Of a DNA stretch of 64,000 bases, positions 10,474 through 22,345 are shown one piece after another. The translations under genes and the position numbers were made by a program. This stretch comes from Haliotis asinina. Lineage: Eukaryota; Mollusca; Gastropoda; Lepetellida; Haliotidae. Every line of letters begins with the position of its first letter. Position 1 is the first letter of the stretch. The notes under the pieces are model-generated. The model worked only from the letters and a program-made list of their open reading frames with translations, was not told the origin of the DNA and searched no databases. The stretch lies in contig NC_090282.1 of assembly GCF_037392515.1 (NCBI RefSeq), positions 57,870,843 to 57,934,842 on the forward strand, written 5' to 3'.

Positions 10474-13441
10474 TGAACATCCAACTTAGGATCTCACTGG
10501 GGACATTAATTGCAATTTGCTCTGCATGTACTTTACAGGTTCTGGTGGGGTTGTACAGGGGGACATTTTACAGGCAGATATTTTACAGGCTTCAAGTACT
10601 TCAGTGTTCATCTACTAAAGACAATATGTGCCTGTTGATCTACTGATGAATGTTTTTTATGTTTGTAAAATTGTAGAATTTGTTCATATGCTGCTTTGTC
10701 CTGTTTTGCTCAAGAATGTTACATTGTGTATCCATTACCATGATTGGGAGTGGTAGAGCTACCACAAATGGGGAACAAATGTTATTTACAGAACAAAATA
10801 TGAGAAGCTGGAAGATGTATATTTGTTATCTTCATTCAAGTGTGATTAATGTGCATGATGCTATGCTTTGTGAATGTAGTATTTCTAGATTAATTGAAAG
10901 CTTTGAATGACAGGAATGGTGTGCCTGTGGGAATGACGTAGATGTAGACACGTAGACGTCCATTATGTAGGCTTTTGTAGTGTAAATTGCCTTGAGAATT
11001 CTCACAGCTTACATGTGTACATAATTAGCACTGCTCTAGACCTCTGCACATGTTAAATCCATCCAACCACTTCAACGTCAGAATCATGTCACTTCATAAA
11101 TACTCCATTTGAAGCTTTTTTGTTGAGGAAATTATGAAGTGCTCATATTCCCTTTTTAATTTACAAATGTTATTAACTTGCTCTTGAAGGTGTATTTAGT
11201 ATCAGAATGCCGTGGATAGTCGTGGGTAAAGTTTCACCAAAAATCAATTTGGTATAGGCTTGTTTTTACATTGAAATATATTCATGTTTTTTTTAAATGC
11301 CTGTCTTTTATAATGTTATAATGTTGATGATAGCCATGTGATTTTCATGAAAAAGAAGCACTGAAAGACCTACATATACATTTGGCATGTTTGGACGGAA
11401 AGGTCAGTTTAAAGTTTATTTGTTCTTGAAGACTCTCAGAATTAATAGTAACCAGAGAGAAACTAGCTTCATCTCCATTGTATTAATATGGTATTAAAGA
11501 TGCCTTCTTTTGGGTACAGAAGTATTAGATTAAGAAAGTATTTTTCCAATTTATGGCACAGGGATAATTTTATGAGCTTATACTATGCTTTTTAAATGGT
11601 ACACACCCAGCAGAATGGAATGTGATGTAAATAAGAATACTTTACTCTCTGAGTCCATACCATACTGTACATATTCATTTGCTGCCTTAGGGCAGGTTGA
11701 GTGTTGCTCAGCGTTATTAGAATTAGGCAAGCATAAATAAGAAGTTACCATACACTCTATTCCTTCCATATCACTACCTAGATAATGAAGAAAAATTTGT
11801 CATTAGGTTAAGTTGCAAAAGCATTTTTAGCACGACAAAGATGTTTTCTGTCTCATATTTTCATTTGATGAAGTTTGTACACCCAGATTCATATTTTGTA
11901 GTTTTTATGGTTATGTGTGTTAAGGCTGAAGGAAACGACATTCTTTCATGTGCACGTGCCTATAACACTTGAAAGATAAGCCAAATGTTATTAGGGGTCC
12001 AGCATATACTGCAAAAGTATGAACTTCATGCAAGTTAATTCTTGGTTGTGCATCAATTCATAGTTGTGTCTCACTCACTTTGAGCAATGTTATTCATCTC
12101 TAGCATCAATCATATACACATCAGTGTCTCACAGAGGGAATGTTTCTGTCTAAATGTTTATCAAGGCATCTTCTCATTAGATGAGTAACGTGCATCAGAC
12201 AAATGTCACATGAGGCCTTATCAGCATTTCTAAAATCACTAAATCGCAATGTTTCACTAAAAACAGAAAATGATCTGGCATCAGTGGTTCCACTAAACAG
12301 GCAGGCTGTTGTAACCAGTTTGCATAGAAATAATAAGTAGTTGGTTTACAATGCGAGTCTCCTTGCTCAAGTATGAAACTTTTAAATTAAAGGCCTCATC
12401 ACCAGTTTATCATAATTTTTCCAAAGTTTTATATTTGTTAAAATGACTCAATCATAGCAGCTAGGTCACACTTCCATTTCATGTTACAGAATTTCAGACT
12501 CTACTTATGTTTTCATCATTTATCTTGAGAAGGTTACAATGCCATCCATTTATGTCAGCTTTGGTTGTGAATATTAACAGCCTGTTAAGAGATATGTGTG
12601 AAGTATTCTTAAAACAGTCTCAATGAAAGTGTCACGAATGATTCATTGTCAGTTGTCTTCATTGTAAACAAAACAAGGCTTTCTCTGTCTGAGGGTGTAA
12701 ATATTGAGGGGAAATGATCATTTATCCCATAGTCATGGTATAATACAGGTCAGCCAGTCTCTACCAGTAGCCATGCCTCTAATACATATGCAGCAGTAAT
12801 TGGTCGAAACCATTCAAATATGTAACAGAAACATAAAGATCACTGGATTTAGCCTGTCGCATGGTAACTTGTCATCTTTCATTCTTGCAGCTATAGCAGC
12901 CATGTGTTGAATTTATTACTGACCCAGCCATTCTTTGAGTTAGCTGTGATTTGTTTCACAATGTAGCATTATATAGCAGTTATAAAATATGGGTTTGCTC
13001 GGCTAGGATTTCTAGTGGTTTCAGACATGTACAGCAGGTTGTTCTTGTCAGGTTTAACTATTACTAATATTAAAGGTGGTTGCTACCAGTCTGTCTTGTA
13101 GTGAAGATATCTCCCTGTCTCAGACCATCTGATGATGAAAGTGTTGGTCAGCTTCCCCATACCACTGCTGATCTGTGTGGACAGTTTTAACTCTGCTGGT
13201 TACATTGGTTGTGGAGGAAAAAGACTCCTGTGTCATATAATTGTGTGTGCGTGATTTTCACTGTTAATCATCTTCATGCTAAGCCAGACATCTACTTTGT
13301 GAGCAAATTTGTCAAATGTTGCTTGTGGTTCACTCATTGTCGATACAGTTTCTTTTGTATGCCTGATTAGGAAGGAATTTAGTTTTTGGCGCCAAAGGCT
13401 TGTTAGCGGTTTGCTACAGGCCAAACATCTTCTGTATAAAG

Positions 13442-13460
13442 ATATATATATATATATATT
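13442..13460. repeat. (TA)n microsatellite
   Basis: About nine TA dinucleotides in a row, preceded by GA. Confidence 0.9.
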
Positions 13461-14660
13461 TAGCAAGAATGTTTTGGGCATGTTTTATGTTTGCATTGAC
13501 AAAAACTAGAACTTTTATGTTGAGAAATAAGGGGGAAAGTAACATAGCAAGGTATTTCTGAGTAGCCTAGTCTTGGAAGCATTGGTGATGTTCAATAGAT
13601 TGAATGAGGAATAGTTTTTGTATATGTCCTTAGAAAAGTTCTAGACGTGTCAATAGAATTGTACATTTTCCTGAACTGAGTTCCATGTACAGGAAGTTAG
13701 AAATTGTGCCAAATATCAAGGATTATTTTACATGTTAATCATTATCATTACATGTTAATTTGAATGCCTATTCAACACTCTTTGAGGAAAAGTTTTATCA
13801 GTGTAGATAAAGCATTTGCTCATCCTACTGAAGTCTCATGTATAATTCTCTACTTGGCATCATTGAGCCCATTGCAGGTGGCCCGTGCTGTGACATTGTT
13901 GATAAACTGATGAAAGCAGCATAAAACCATGCTCTCTTACTCACACTTGGAAGTTAGAATGAACTGATGTCCATAACAATGAGTTGTAGATGTTTATGAC
14001 AAGAAAGTAGCTTTCTGAATAAGGCCAGATCAATTCTATTTATGTTTTATGGATGTGGGTCATATTTTTTCAAGAATAAGAAAACTAAGATATAATTTTC
14101 CCTATTCCTAATATTTTCATTGACCCAAACTGTAAACTTACAAGAAAAATCTTTTTTATTTTGTGTTTTGTCCCATATACACTTTATAACTTAACAAAAG
14201 TAAAGGACTTTTATTACGTGAAAGGAATATTACTTTGGTGATTTTATTTTTAGGTTTTCTGAGGACAAATCTGTAAACAAGAAATATCATTGGTCTGGCC
14301 TAATATACATCTGTTTTCTTTCCTTTCCTTCCAATGTGTAACACATAGCCATTTAAGTCATCGATTTGTTAATGTTCATACTGAGACATGGAGGGAGATT
14401 ACTTAGTATGTTAGGGTGACATTAGGTTGATGTAGTGTTGTAGAATCACGTGTTGTCATGGGATGTTGATGTATTCGGGGTTTGTAACATTACATATATG
14501 GTGGTCCATTTAACTGGACTCTGCTCATGATTGCACTGTTATAGTCTTGTATATGATTTCATACATGTTTTGTGATTTACATTGTATGTGCCACATGGGA
14601 GAATTTCCGAAGAGTAACATTGGAGTTTTGACAATGAATGTATTTCTTATGAAGAATCAA

Positions 14661-14666
14661 AATAAA
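14661..14666 (+). other. Candidate poly(A) signal AATAAA
   Basis: AATAAA inside AATAAATAATTATTTATTT, about 4.2 kb after the CHSY stop codon. It is the last strong signal before sequence of a different character. Assignment to CHSY is inference; several weaker signals occur earlier. Confidence 0.35.
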
Positions 14667-14690
14667 TAATTATTTATTTAGTGAAGAGTT

Positions 14691-17200
14691 TTGTGATTTT
14701 AGAAAGAGACTTAATAATCAGTAGTCTGCACTAAAGGGAATTCAGCATGCCGATTTTGGTTCTACTGAACAAACACAGATTCTTAGGAGATTAAAATTTT
14801 TGGGGGGCAGCAAAATCAAAAAAGAATGATCAATGTTTTACTAAAAATCAAATATTTCCTATAAAAACCTGAAAAAGAAAATTCAGATTATTTCAAGTAT
14901 TTTAGGGAAAAAAATATGGTCAGTTTTCAGGCAAAATGAACGTCCCCAAATCTTTTTCGGCATAAATAAGATTTTCTCCTTCATTAGCTAGGAGTGGTCA
15001 TGAGGAGGACACAGTGTACTTGCTACCATTATTTTAAATGCCCTACATATGGTCATGTAGGGTACAGTGCTTCATTACACTCTGCTACCAACATCCTCAT
15101 CACTGTCCTCAGTCTATTGAAGATATTCTTTGAATACTTTACGAGATAGTGCTTGGACCAAGAACACGTCCACAATTCTGAACAAGACCTCAGTTTTACC
15201 ACCAAAGCCACACCGGGACATAAGTCAGTCATAAATGTCAGACAATGTCATTTCTAAGACAAGAAGATCTTACCCTTCCAATCTAGAAAAGAAGGTGTGA
15301 AGATGAACAAGGGGCTGTGTGGTCAATTTGAACAAGCGATGCTCTGACAGGAATATTCCAGGTAGCAATTGATGCTCTGCACAACCACTGCAAAATTATC
15401 TTTAACTCCTGAGTAAATAATGAATACAGTTATCTACCAGAATGTGCATCAACATTTGAACTGAAAAGTGTGTGCTGTAGTATTGCCAACAAATTACAGT
15501 TACCTCATGCTTGTTGCTGCTAGTGCAGACAGACACAGTCAAGGTCAATCATCAGCGTCTGTAACTTGTGCCACTACACTTCAGAGAGACTCACAGTCAG
15601 GTTCAACTACCAGCTGAAGTCTAACTGAAATCTAGAATGTTTGTTTAATTCATGAGCAAAGAAGCCTTTTCAATCAGTGAAATAGTTGAAATTCTTATCA
15701 GTAGCATGCATGTCCAAGGTCTTGTCAAAGGTCAAGGCCAGTTTCTCTGTTTACACCAATTTGAATTTTGATCCTGTTCGTCTGTGGACAGTCTGATGAA
15801 AAGGGCCATGTTTCTGCAAGCAGCACATACAAGAAGAACTGTTGAATTGTTTACTTTTTAAGTCTGTTCAGATGCAGTATATTACTGCATCAGGCAGGAT
15901 TTTGCCTGACAGAACCTGATCTGCCCCATCTTGTCAGCCCAATTGCTTTGAACACTTTTAAAGGGATAAAAAGTATAAGACAAAGACTGCTTCATCAAAT
16001 ACAATTCAAGTTCCCATTTCCTGGTTTAATGACCAAAATGTATTGTTTCGAAAGTGCAGTATCACTATTTTTAGTTTGAGATTTCAAGGCATTTCCTCCT
16101 TATTCATTATTCTCAAGCCAACAAATTGCAAGGATGGGTAGAGTCACAAATCCTCTGAAAGTCAGAACTGCAATGTGATACTGATGTTATCGCACTAGCT
16201 CAATACTGTATTAGCCCTGGATAATGTTGCAGATATATACTGATTGAGACACTATCTAGATAATATCTATTATATCCGGCATGGTGTTCTAGCAACAGCC
16301 ATTACTGGCATGAATGTTCGTTTTGAAACATTTATTATTTTAGTCCTGACATCCGATATTAGTTCCTGCACATTGTACGCAGTTTTTAATAACGGATGTG
16401 GAATTGTCATCTGTCATTGAAAGTGGCACAATACTACAAAGGACTGAAACCCATTACTTACACATTTACAGTTGGTTATTATGTAATGGAATATTTTGCC
16501 CTGCATTTATCTTGCCAAGTGGCCAGAAATTGTTTCACGAATGTAATGCCATGCAACAGACACGCGGTCCCACATTTAAACCCTCTGGTTTATTGACACA
16601 GGATGACATTTTGATTACATGTAACCTTTTCTCGAACTGAACAAATGTGGTGCAATGGGAAGGTTTCTGCGAATAATCAAACCCACCCACCTTTTACAAT
16701 CACACTTATTATGCTATTCAATGCTGAAACATAAACCCCTTTCTTTTCCTTCCGTTTTTCTGCGACTATCCTGGTTTCCCAGCTCAGAGTTGATGTCTTG
16801 CACGTTTGGGACGAAAAGCTGTAAATTGTCGTCTGCTCTCCATAATGTCGTCTGCAGGCTGTTTTTCCTATTGCTCAGTGAGGTTTGCAGGGTGTCAGGC
16901 GTCTATTGCGAGTAATGCAATCCAAGTTAACACATTTTCCATCGGCATAAGTTTCAACAAAATTAGGAGAAATTCTGTCCAGACCACACAAATTGGTTTT
17001 ACATCGAAATGTTATTTTTTGAACATGAAATGGTGAAAGATTGGCATTTAGCACACTCTAGGCTCTGTACAACGTGGTGATGTGTGGGTGAGTCGAGCAC
17101 AGCTCACGGGGATAACCACGTGCCGCACGGGTAATTTCTGAAGACTTGGGTCCCTCGGTTCCACTTGTTTCCCGCCAGAACAAGCTAAGTTGTGCAAGAT
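14691..17200. other. No feature recognised
   Basis: Non-repetitive DNA with only short open frames that lack motifs or splice signals. Two overlapping frames at 16396-16640 and further frames at 16655-17036 look like chance openings. Confidence 0.6.
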
Positions 17201-17203
17201 GTG

Positions 17204-17334
17204 TGAGTAAGAGAGTTCAGTTTTACGCCGCTTTCCAGACACCTTGGGGACATCACCAGAAATGGGCTTCACAAGCTGTACCGATGTGGAGAATCGGACC
17301 CGTATGTTAAAGAACACTTTAATCATTTGGCAAC
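17204..17334 (-). mobile_element. SINE family A copy
   Basis: On the + strand it runs from the reversed tail (GTTTTACGCCGCTTTCCAG) through CACCAGAAATGGGCTTCAC to the B-box-like GGAGAATCGGACCCG. The A-box end is degraded. Confidence 0.75.
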
Positions 17335-17409
17335 CCATGTGGACAATTAGACTGAAATTACATACATCAACTGCTTAGGTGTGTTGCTCGTGAAAAAGAG
17401 TGAGGTACA

Positions 17410-17473
17410 GGTATACCCATCCTCGTTATCTCCAGGTAGAGACTTATCGGAGATATCGAGAATGAGGTATACC
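17410..17473. mobile_element. Short foldback element with TATACC ends
   Basis: The two arms, starting GGTATACC and ending GGTATACC, are inverted repeats of about 24 bases (CCTCGTTATCTCC against GGAGATATCGAGAATGAGG) with a small loop. It resembles the hairpin ends of pogo/Tigger-type MITEs. A TA duplication is not clear. Confidence 0.45.
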
Positions 17474-17740
17474 ATACAGTGTAGCAGATTGAATGTCATC
17501 CTACAGAGCTAAAAGAAGCAATGGTCTTGATAGGGTTGAAAAGGGAGAAATATAAACAGAAAGATGGTTCAGACCAGGAACTGACACCCACGGAAAGAAC
17601 CCACCATTAGTGTGGTGTCTCCTCGCTGTTCAGTACTGATACAGGGACGCTACCAATGAGAAAAAATGGGAGCTCGTGGATGCCAAGCGTTAATTATCTT
17701 GAAAAGATTCATGCCGTTTCTTGTAAACTTGAGCTGATAC

Positions 17741-17960
17741 GATAAGATAAGATAAGATAAGATAAGATGAGATATTTATTGCATAGCATTCCATCAAGGA
17801 ACATAAAAGGTACAAAGATATAGAAGTATACATAGGTGATCCTTATCATAACAATTAGACTCTACACAAGCATGCTGTTCTCCGCAGATAACGGCACACG
17901 TCATTAAACCCAAATGAAAAGCCAGTGCTAATTCCTGGAGCCATAGATATGTAGTTTTAT
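17741..17960 (-). mobile_element. Possible 3' end of a non-LTR retrotransposon with a pentanucleotide tail
   Basis: On the - strand the sequence reads AATAAATATCTCATC followed by six repeats of TTATC: a poly(A)-type signal followed by a simple-sequence tail, as in many molluscan LINEs. No reverse transcriptase motif is visible in the short body, so a plain microsatellite is the alternative. Confidence 0.35.
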
Positions 17961-18083
17961 TAGAATAGCCACATAAATGACAATGTGATGCAGGTGTTTA
18001 CGGACTTCTTGACGATCAAACCTAGTTCGTTACCCGGCTCAAGATTTTCGACTTCTCTGTGCTTGTCGTTCAAGAAGATCCGC

Positions 18084-18268
18084 GTTAGAATTCAACTTCA
18101 GCAACCCATGCATGTAAACAGCAACTGACGGTATGGGTGGTTAGATTTGCTTACTTGGACGATGCTCATGATGTCGATCACTGGATTGTCTGGTCCAGTT
18201 TCTATCGTTCACAGACCGCGGCTGTGTGGCTGGAATATTGGTGAGTGCGGTGGAAAACAACGAACAAA
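18084..18268 (+). mobile_element. SINE-like family B copy
   Basis: Head TTAGAATTCAACTTCAGCAA, middle GATCACTGGATTGTCTGG, and tail GGCTGGAATATTGGTGAG then GTGGAAAACAACG. A second diverged copy follows at once. Confidence 0.75.
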
Positions 18269-18269
18269 C

Positions 18270-18455
18270 CTATGCTTGTCATAAGAGGCCAACTGTATTG
18301 CGTTGTCAGGCTCGTTGACTTGTATTGGTTGATGCTTATTATCGTGTCATAGTTGTGGAAATCGATACTCTGGAGTCAGTCACTGGATTGACAGACTCGA
18401 TTATTTACAGGCCACTGTCATTTATTTAGCAGGAATATTGAGCGGCGTTAAACCA
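18270..18455 (+). mobile_element. SINE-like family B copy, diverged
   Basis: Starts at TATGCTTGTCATAAGAGGC and runs through ACTCGATTATTTACAGGCC to the tail AGGAATATTGAGCGGCG. In tandem with the preceding copy, which suggests sequential insertion or a duplicated pair. Confidence 0.65.
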
Positions 18456-19589
18456 TTACCAAATCTGAATATACTGCGTAAATATACTGAACAGCAAAAG
18501 AAACGCAAATGGAGAAAAAATGAATTTCGTAAAAGTAAGCATTCGTATTTATGTCTTCTATTTAAAAACTTGACAAGGAAGTAGTAGCGTTTCTTTTGAT
18601 GATCACCATAACTGATCTTTGCATGGGTTGTTTATTCTGTTCTACACATCCCGCCATCGTAAAGCTGAAATCTCGCGAAGTTACGGCATGAATGAAAGGA
18701 AATTAATTTTTAAAATTCTAATGAAAATAAGGAAGGGCTAGTCATTAATAATATCCGCATTCTTTGTCACATTGTCTTTACACGAAAGACCAGAAGCACA
18801 TACCAGAAATTAATCTAATCTCTCAGAAATCTATGCTTGAAAATACTCGAGACATCAGTCGTGCTGTTGGGGTTGGGGTTGGTTCCTGGGCGACATCGCG
18901 CCATACTTCCTCGTACTAATGCCACGTGCTTCAGTGATCAGGTCATTGATTACATTGTTCTTTGTTCTGTGAAATAACGAACAAAAGCAGTGGTGACAGT
19001 GATTATACATGTCTTGACAACCAGATGGCGAAAATGTGAAGGCCGGTTACGGAAAAATAACCCCAAAGTATAGTATTTTCTGTTATCCTATATATTTGTA
19101 TGTTATGCCTCTTCATAGCTATTTACTTAGGTTAAACAGGTAAGAAATATTTGTACAAAGTTGAGGAAATCTTGGCAGTCGAAGAGAGCAGTCTTCGACA
19201 AAGAGGTCTGGGCTGTACAGCTCGGTTAATTGTAAATCAGCATTTTCATGAAACGATATAATATAGAATTTCATTTGTAGAAGTCCAGCGAAAATGCTTT
19301 TGTAAAGGGGGCAATAATTAAGGATTATTGTGGTCTGACAACAAACCACCTCCCTAATCTCTACAACTAATTATGCTTCCTTAACTAGCCAGAACGCCAG
19401 GATGCTAAATATAAATTTAATTTTATTCACTTTGATAAAATCAAGTATCGGTTAACAAGTACAAAAGCACACATAAACAATTCTCCATTTTTGTTTAATG
19501 AAACATTAAAAGTGAACATATTCAATGCAATGGACTAATAGTTTGAGTTAATAAAGTGGGTCAAACAGACAGCTTGACAGCGCACATAA
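18456..19589. other. No feature recognised
   Basis: AT-rich DNA with no supportable gene or clear repeat. Confidence 0.55.
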
Positions 19590-20798
19590 TTTCTATGGAG
19601 GTACATCAATGTACAAACCAGCTACGTCTATGGCAATGCTTGAATGTACGCACCAGCTACGTCTATGGCAATGTGTAGATTTACGCACCAGCTACGCCAA
19701 TGAAGATGCTGGAATGTACGCACCAGCTACGTCTATGGAGATGCTTGAATGTACGCATCAACTGTGTCTATGGCAATGCTTGAATGTACGCACCGGCTAC
19801 GTCTATGGAGATACTTGATTGTACGCACCAGCTACGTCTATGGAGATGCTTGAATGTACGCACCAGCTACGTCTATGGAGATGCTTGAATGTACGCACCA
19901 GCTACGTCTATGGAGATACTTGAATGTGCGCACCAGCTACGCCTATGGAGATGCTTGAATGTACGCACCGGCTACGTCTATGGAGATGCTTGAATGTACG
20001 CACCGGCTACATCTATGGAGATGCTTGAATGTACGCACCGGCTACGTCTATGGAGATGCTGGAATGTACGCACCGGCTACGTCTATGGAGATGCTTGAAT
20101 GTACGCACCAGCTACGTCTATGGAGATGCTTGAATGTACGCACCGGCTACATTTATGGAGATGCTTGAATGTACGCACCAGCTACGCCAATGAAGATGCT
20201 TGAATGTACGCACCAGCTACGCCTATGGAGATGCTTGAATGTACGCACCGGCTACGTCTATGGAGATGCTTGAATGTACGCACCGGCTACATCTATGGAG
20301 ATGCTTGAATGTACGCACCGGCTACGTCTATAGAGATGCTGGAATGTACGCACCGGCTACGTCTATGGAGATGCTTGAATGTACGCACCAGCTACGTCTA
20401 TGGAGATGCTTGAATGTACGCACCGGCTACATTTATGGAGATGCTTGAATGTACGCACCAGCTACGCCAATGAAGATGCTTGAATGTACGCACCAGCTAC
20501 GCCTATGGAGATGCTTGAATGTACGCACCGGCTACATCTATGGAGATGCTTGAATGTACGCACCAGCTACGTCTATGGAGATGCTTGAATGTACGCACCG
20601 GCTACGTCTATGGGGATTACTTGAATGTACGCACCGGCTACATCTATGGAGATGCTTGAATGTACGCACCAGCTATGTCTATGGAGATGCTTGAATGTAC
20701 GCACCGGCTACATTTATGGAGATGCTTGAATGTACGCACCAGCTACGCCAATGAAGATGCTTGAATGTACGCACCAGCCACGTCTATAGAGATGCTTG
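19590..20798. repeat. 35-bp minisatellite, about 34 copies, with a 280-bp higher-order period
   Basis: The unit contains GCTTGAATGTACGCACC then GCTACGTCTATGGAGAT, 35 bases in all. Variants differ at a few sites (CAGC/CGGC, ACGTC/ACATC, GTCTATGG/GCCAATGA). The block at 19959-20168 recurs at 20239-20448, eight units (280 bases) away, so an eight-unit block was amplified. Short open frames inside are repeat by-products. Confidence 0.97.
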
Positions 20799-21916
20799 AA
20801 CACACAACACAAAATTTGTATGCAGATGCTTGAATGATTACACCCGGATACTTCTACACTAGTTAGATTCAAATCATTCTTTCGTTACCAGTATATACGT
20901 TTAATATACGGTCCGCGACACGGCGACTTCTTTCGCCGGGTTCAGGACTGTGCGGTATTCGGTTAGAGAAAGAAAATATAATCTTATCGGCAATCACGAT
21001 ATTCTCACGATCCAGTAACCGAATTTCTTTTGAAAGCTGAATTTGATACAAGATGAGCATAACTGAAATAGTGAGACCGGTATTTCGAAAAATGTAAAAA
21101 GGGGCAGCATTTTAAAGCTATTTGAGAGCAGTAAAGAACTGGGTTTCTTTCACATTCAAGAAAAATCTGTTTTATCTCAGACCTATATCTGCTCTTGAAT
21201 ATTTGTAACAATTTCATTGCTTTGCCAGTGTGTCTCACTTGACTTGTACCTGCGTCATGCTGACATCAGGGGTGGTTGTGTACATCGGGCTTGGGGAGGA
21301 CTAACATGCACTATTCTTCTTCCACGACGTGACAGAATAAACTAAGAACTATCTGTGCGTGAGCCATGATTGCGTAGACTTTACTACAGTTATATCAATT
21401 CCCCGTTTGACACTGACATCAAATGATCTGTCTCGATGCATGGATTTAGACGTGTAAACTTATAGCATGCCGTTTCAGATTTATTAAGAAATTACTAATA
21501 TCTTCAATTGTGTTAAATATATCAATAGTATTTCTGTGATATCTCTAAATAACTGAAGATATGTTTATTTAATTTCTGATACTTCTATTCCTTGGGCATG
21601 GACTGCATGGAGACCATTATAAATGTGTTATGTATTTGAACATACTTATGCTGGAAATCTTAAACTGAGTTAAAGATATCATGAAATACTTTATACATCC
21701 TCAAACACATTACATGTATCTTTAATTACACTTGACGCATGATCACTTCAGAGATAATTCAAACAGAGATATATTCAGTTCTGTCCGTTACTGATATTAA
21801 AGATAAAAAAAGGATATCACTAATAATTTTGATATCCTTGTATGAGTTAACGATATCTATATTACATTACATCACATCATTCCACACTAACCAAACCCCA
21901 GGACACTGAACGTCAC
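20799..21916. other. No feature recognised
   Basis: Degenerate remains of the 35-bp repeat fade out by about 20840. The rest is AT-rich with no supportable gene. Confidence 0.55.
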
Positions 21917-21920
21917 ATGA

Positions 21921-22345
21921 CCACACCATACCACACCGCACAAAACAACACACATCACACCACACCGCACATCATTACCCATCACAAAGCACACACATCA
22001 CACCATACCACACCGCACCGCACAAAACAACACACATCACACCACACCGCACATCATTACCCATCACAAAGCACACACATCACACCATACCACACCGCAC
22101 CGCACAAAACAACACACATCACACCACACCGCACATCATTACCCATCACAAAGCACACACATCACACCATACCACACCGCACCGCACAAAACAACACACA
22201 TCACACCACACCGCACATCATTACCCATCACAAAGCACACACATCACACCATACCACACCGCACCGCACAAAACAACACACATCACACCACACCGCACAT
22301 CATTACCCATCACAAAGCACACACATCACACCACATAAGATCGAA
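21921..22345. repeat. 82-bp minisatellite, about five copies, almost free of G on the + strand
   Basis: The word ATCATTACCCATCAC recurs at 21971, 22053 and 22135, giving a period of 82 bases. The + strand is built almost entirely from A, C and T, with CACACC-type words and G only at fixed places. The 163-codon open frame through it arises because few stop codons can form in such sequence. Confidence 0.95.

Larger units (their letters stand above)
10474..14690 (+). other. Probable long 3' UTR of the CHSY gene, and flank
   Basis: AT-rich DNA with no supportable coding exon and, unlike most of the window, no recognisable SINE copy. This fits a long 3' UTR, though that is inference. It includes a short TA microsatellite at 13442. 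Transcript data would be needed to place the end. Confidence 0.45.
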
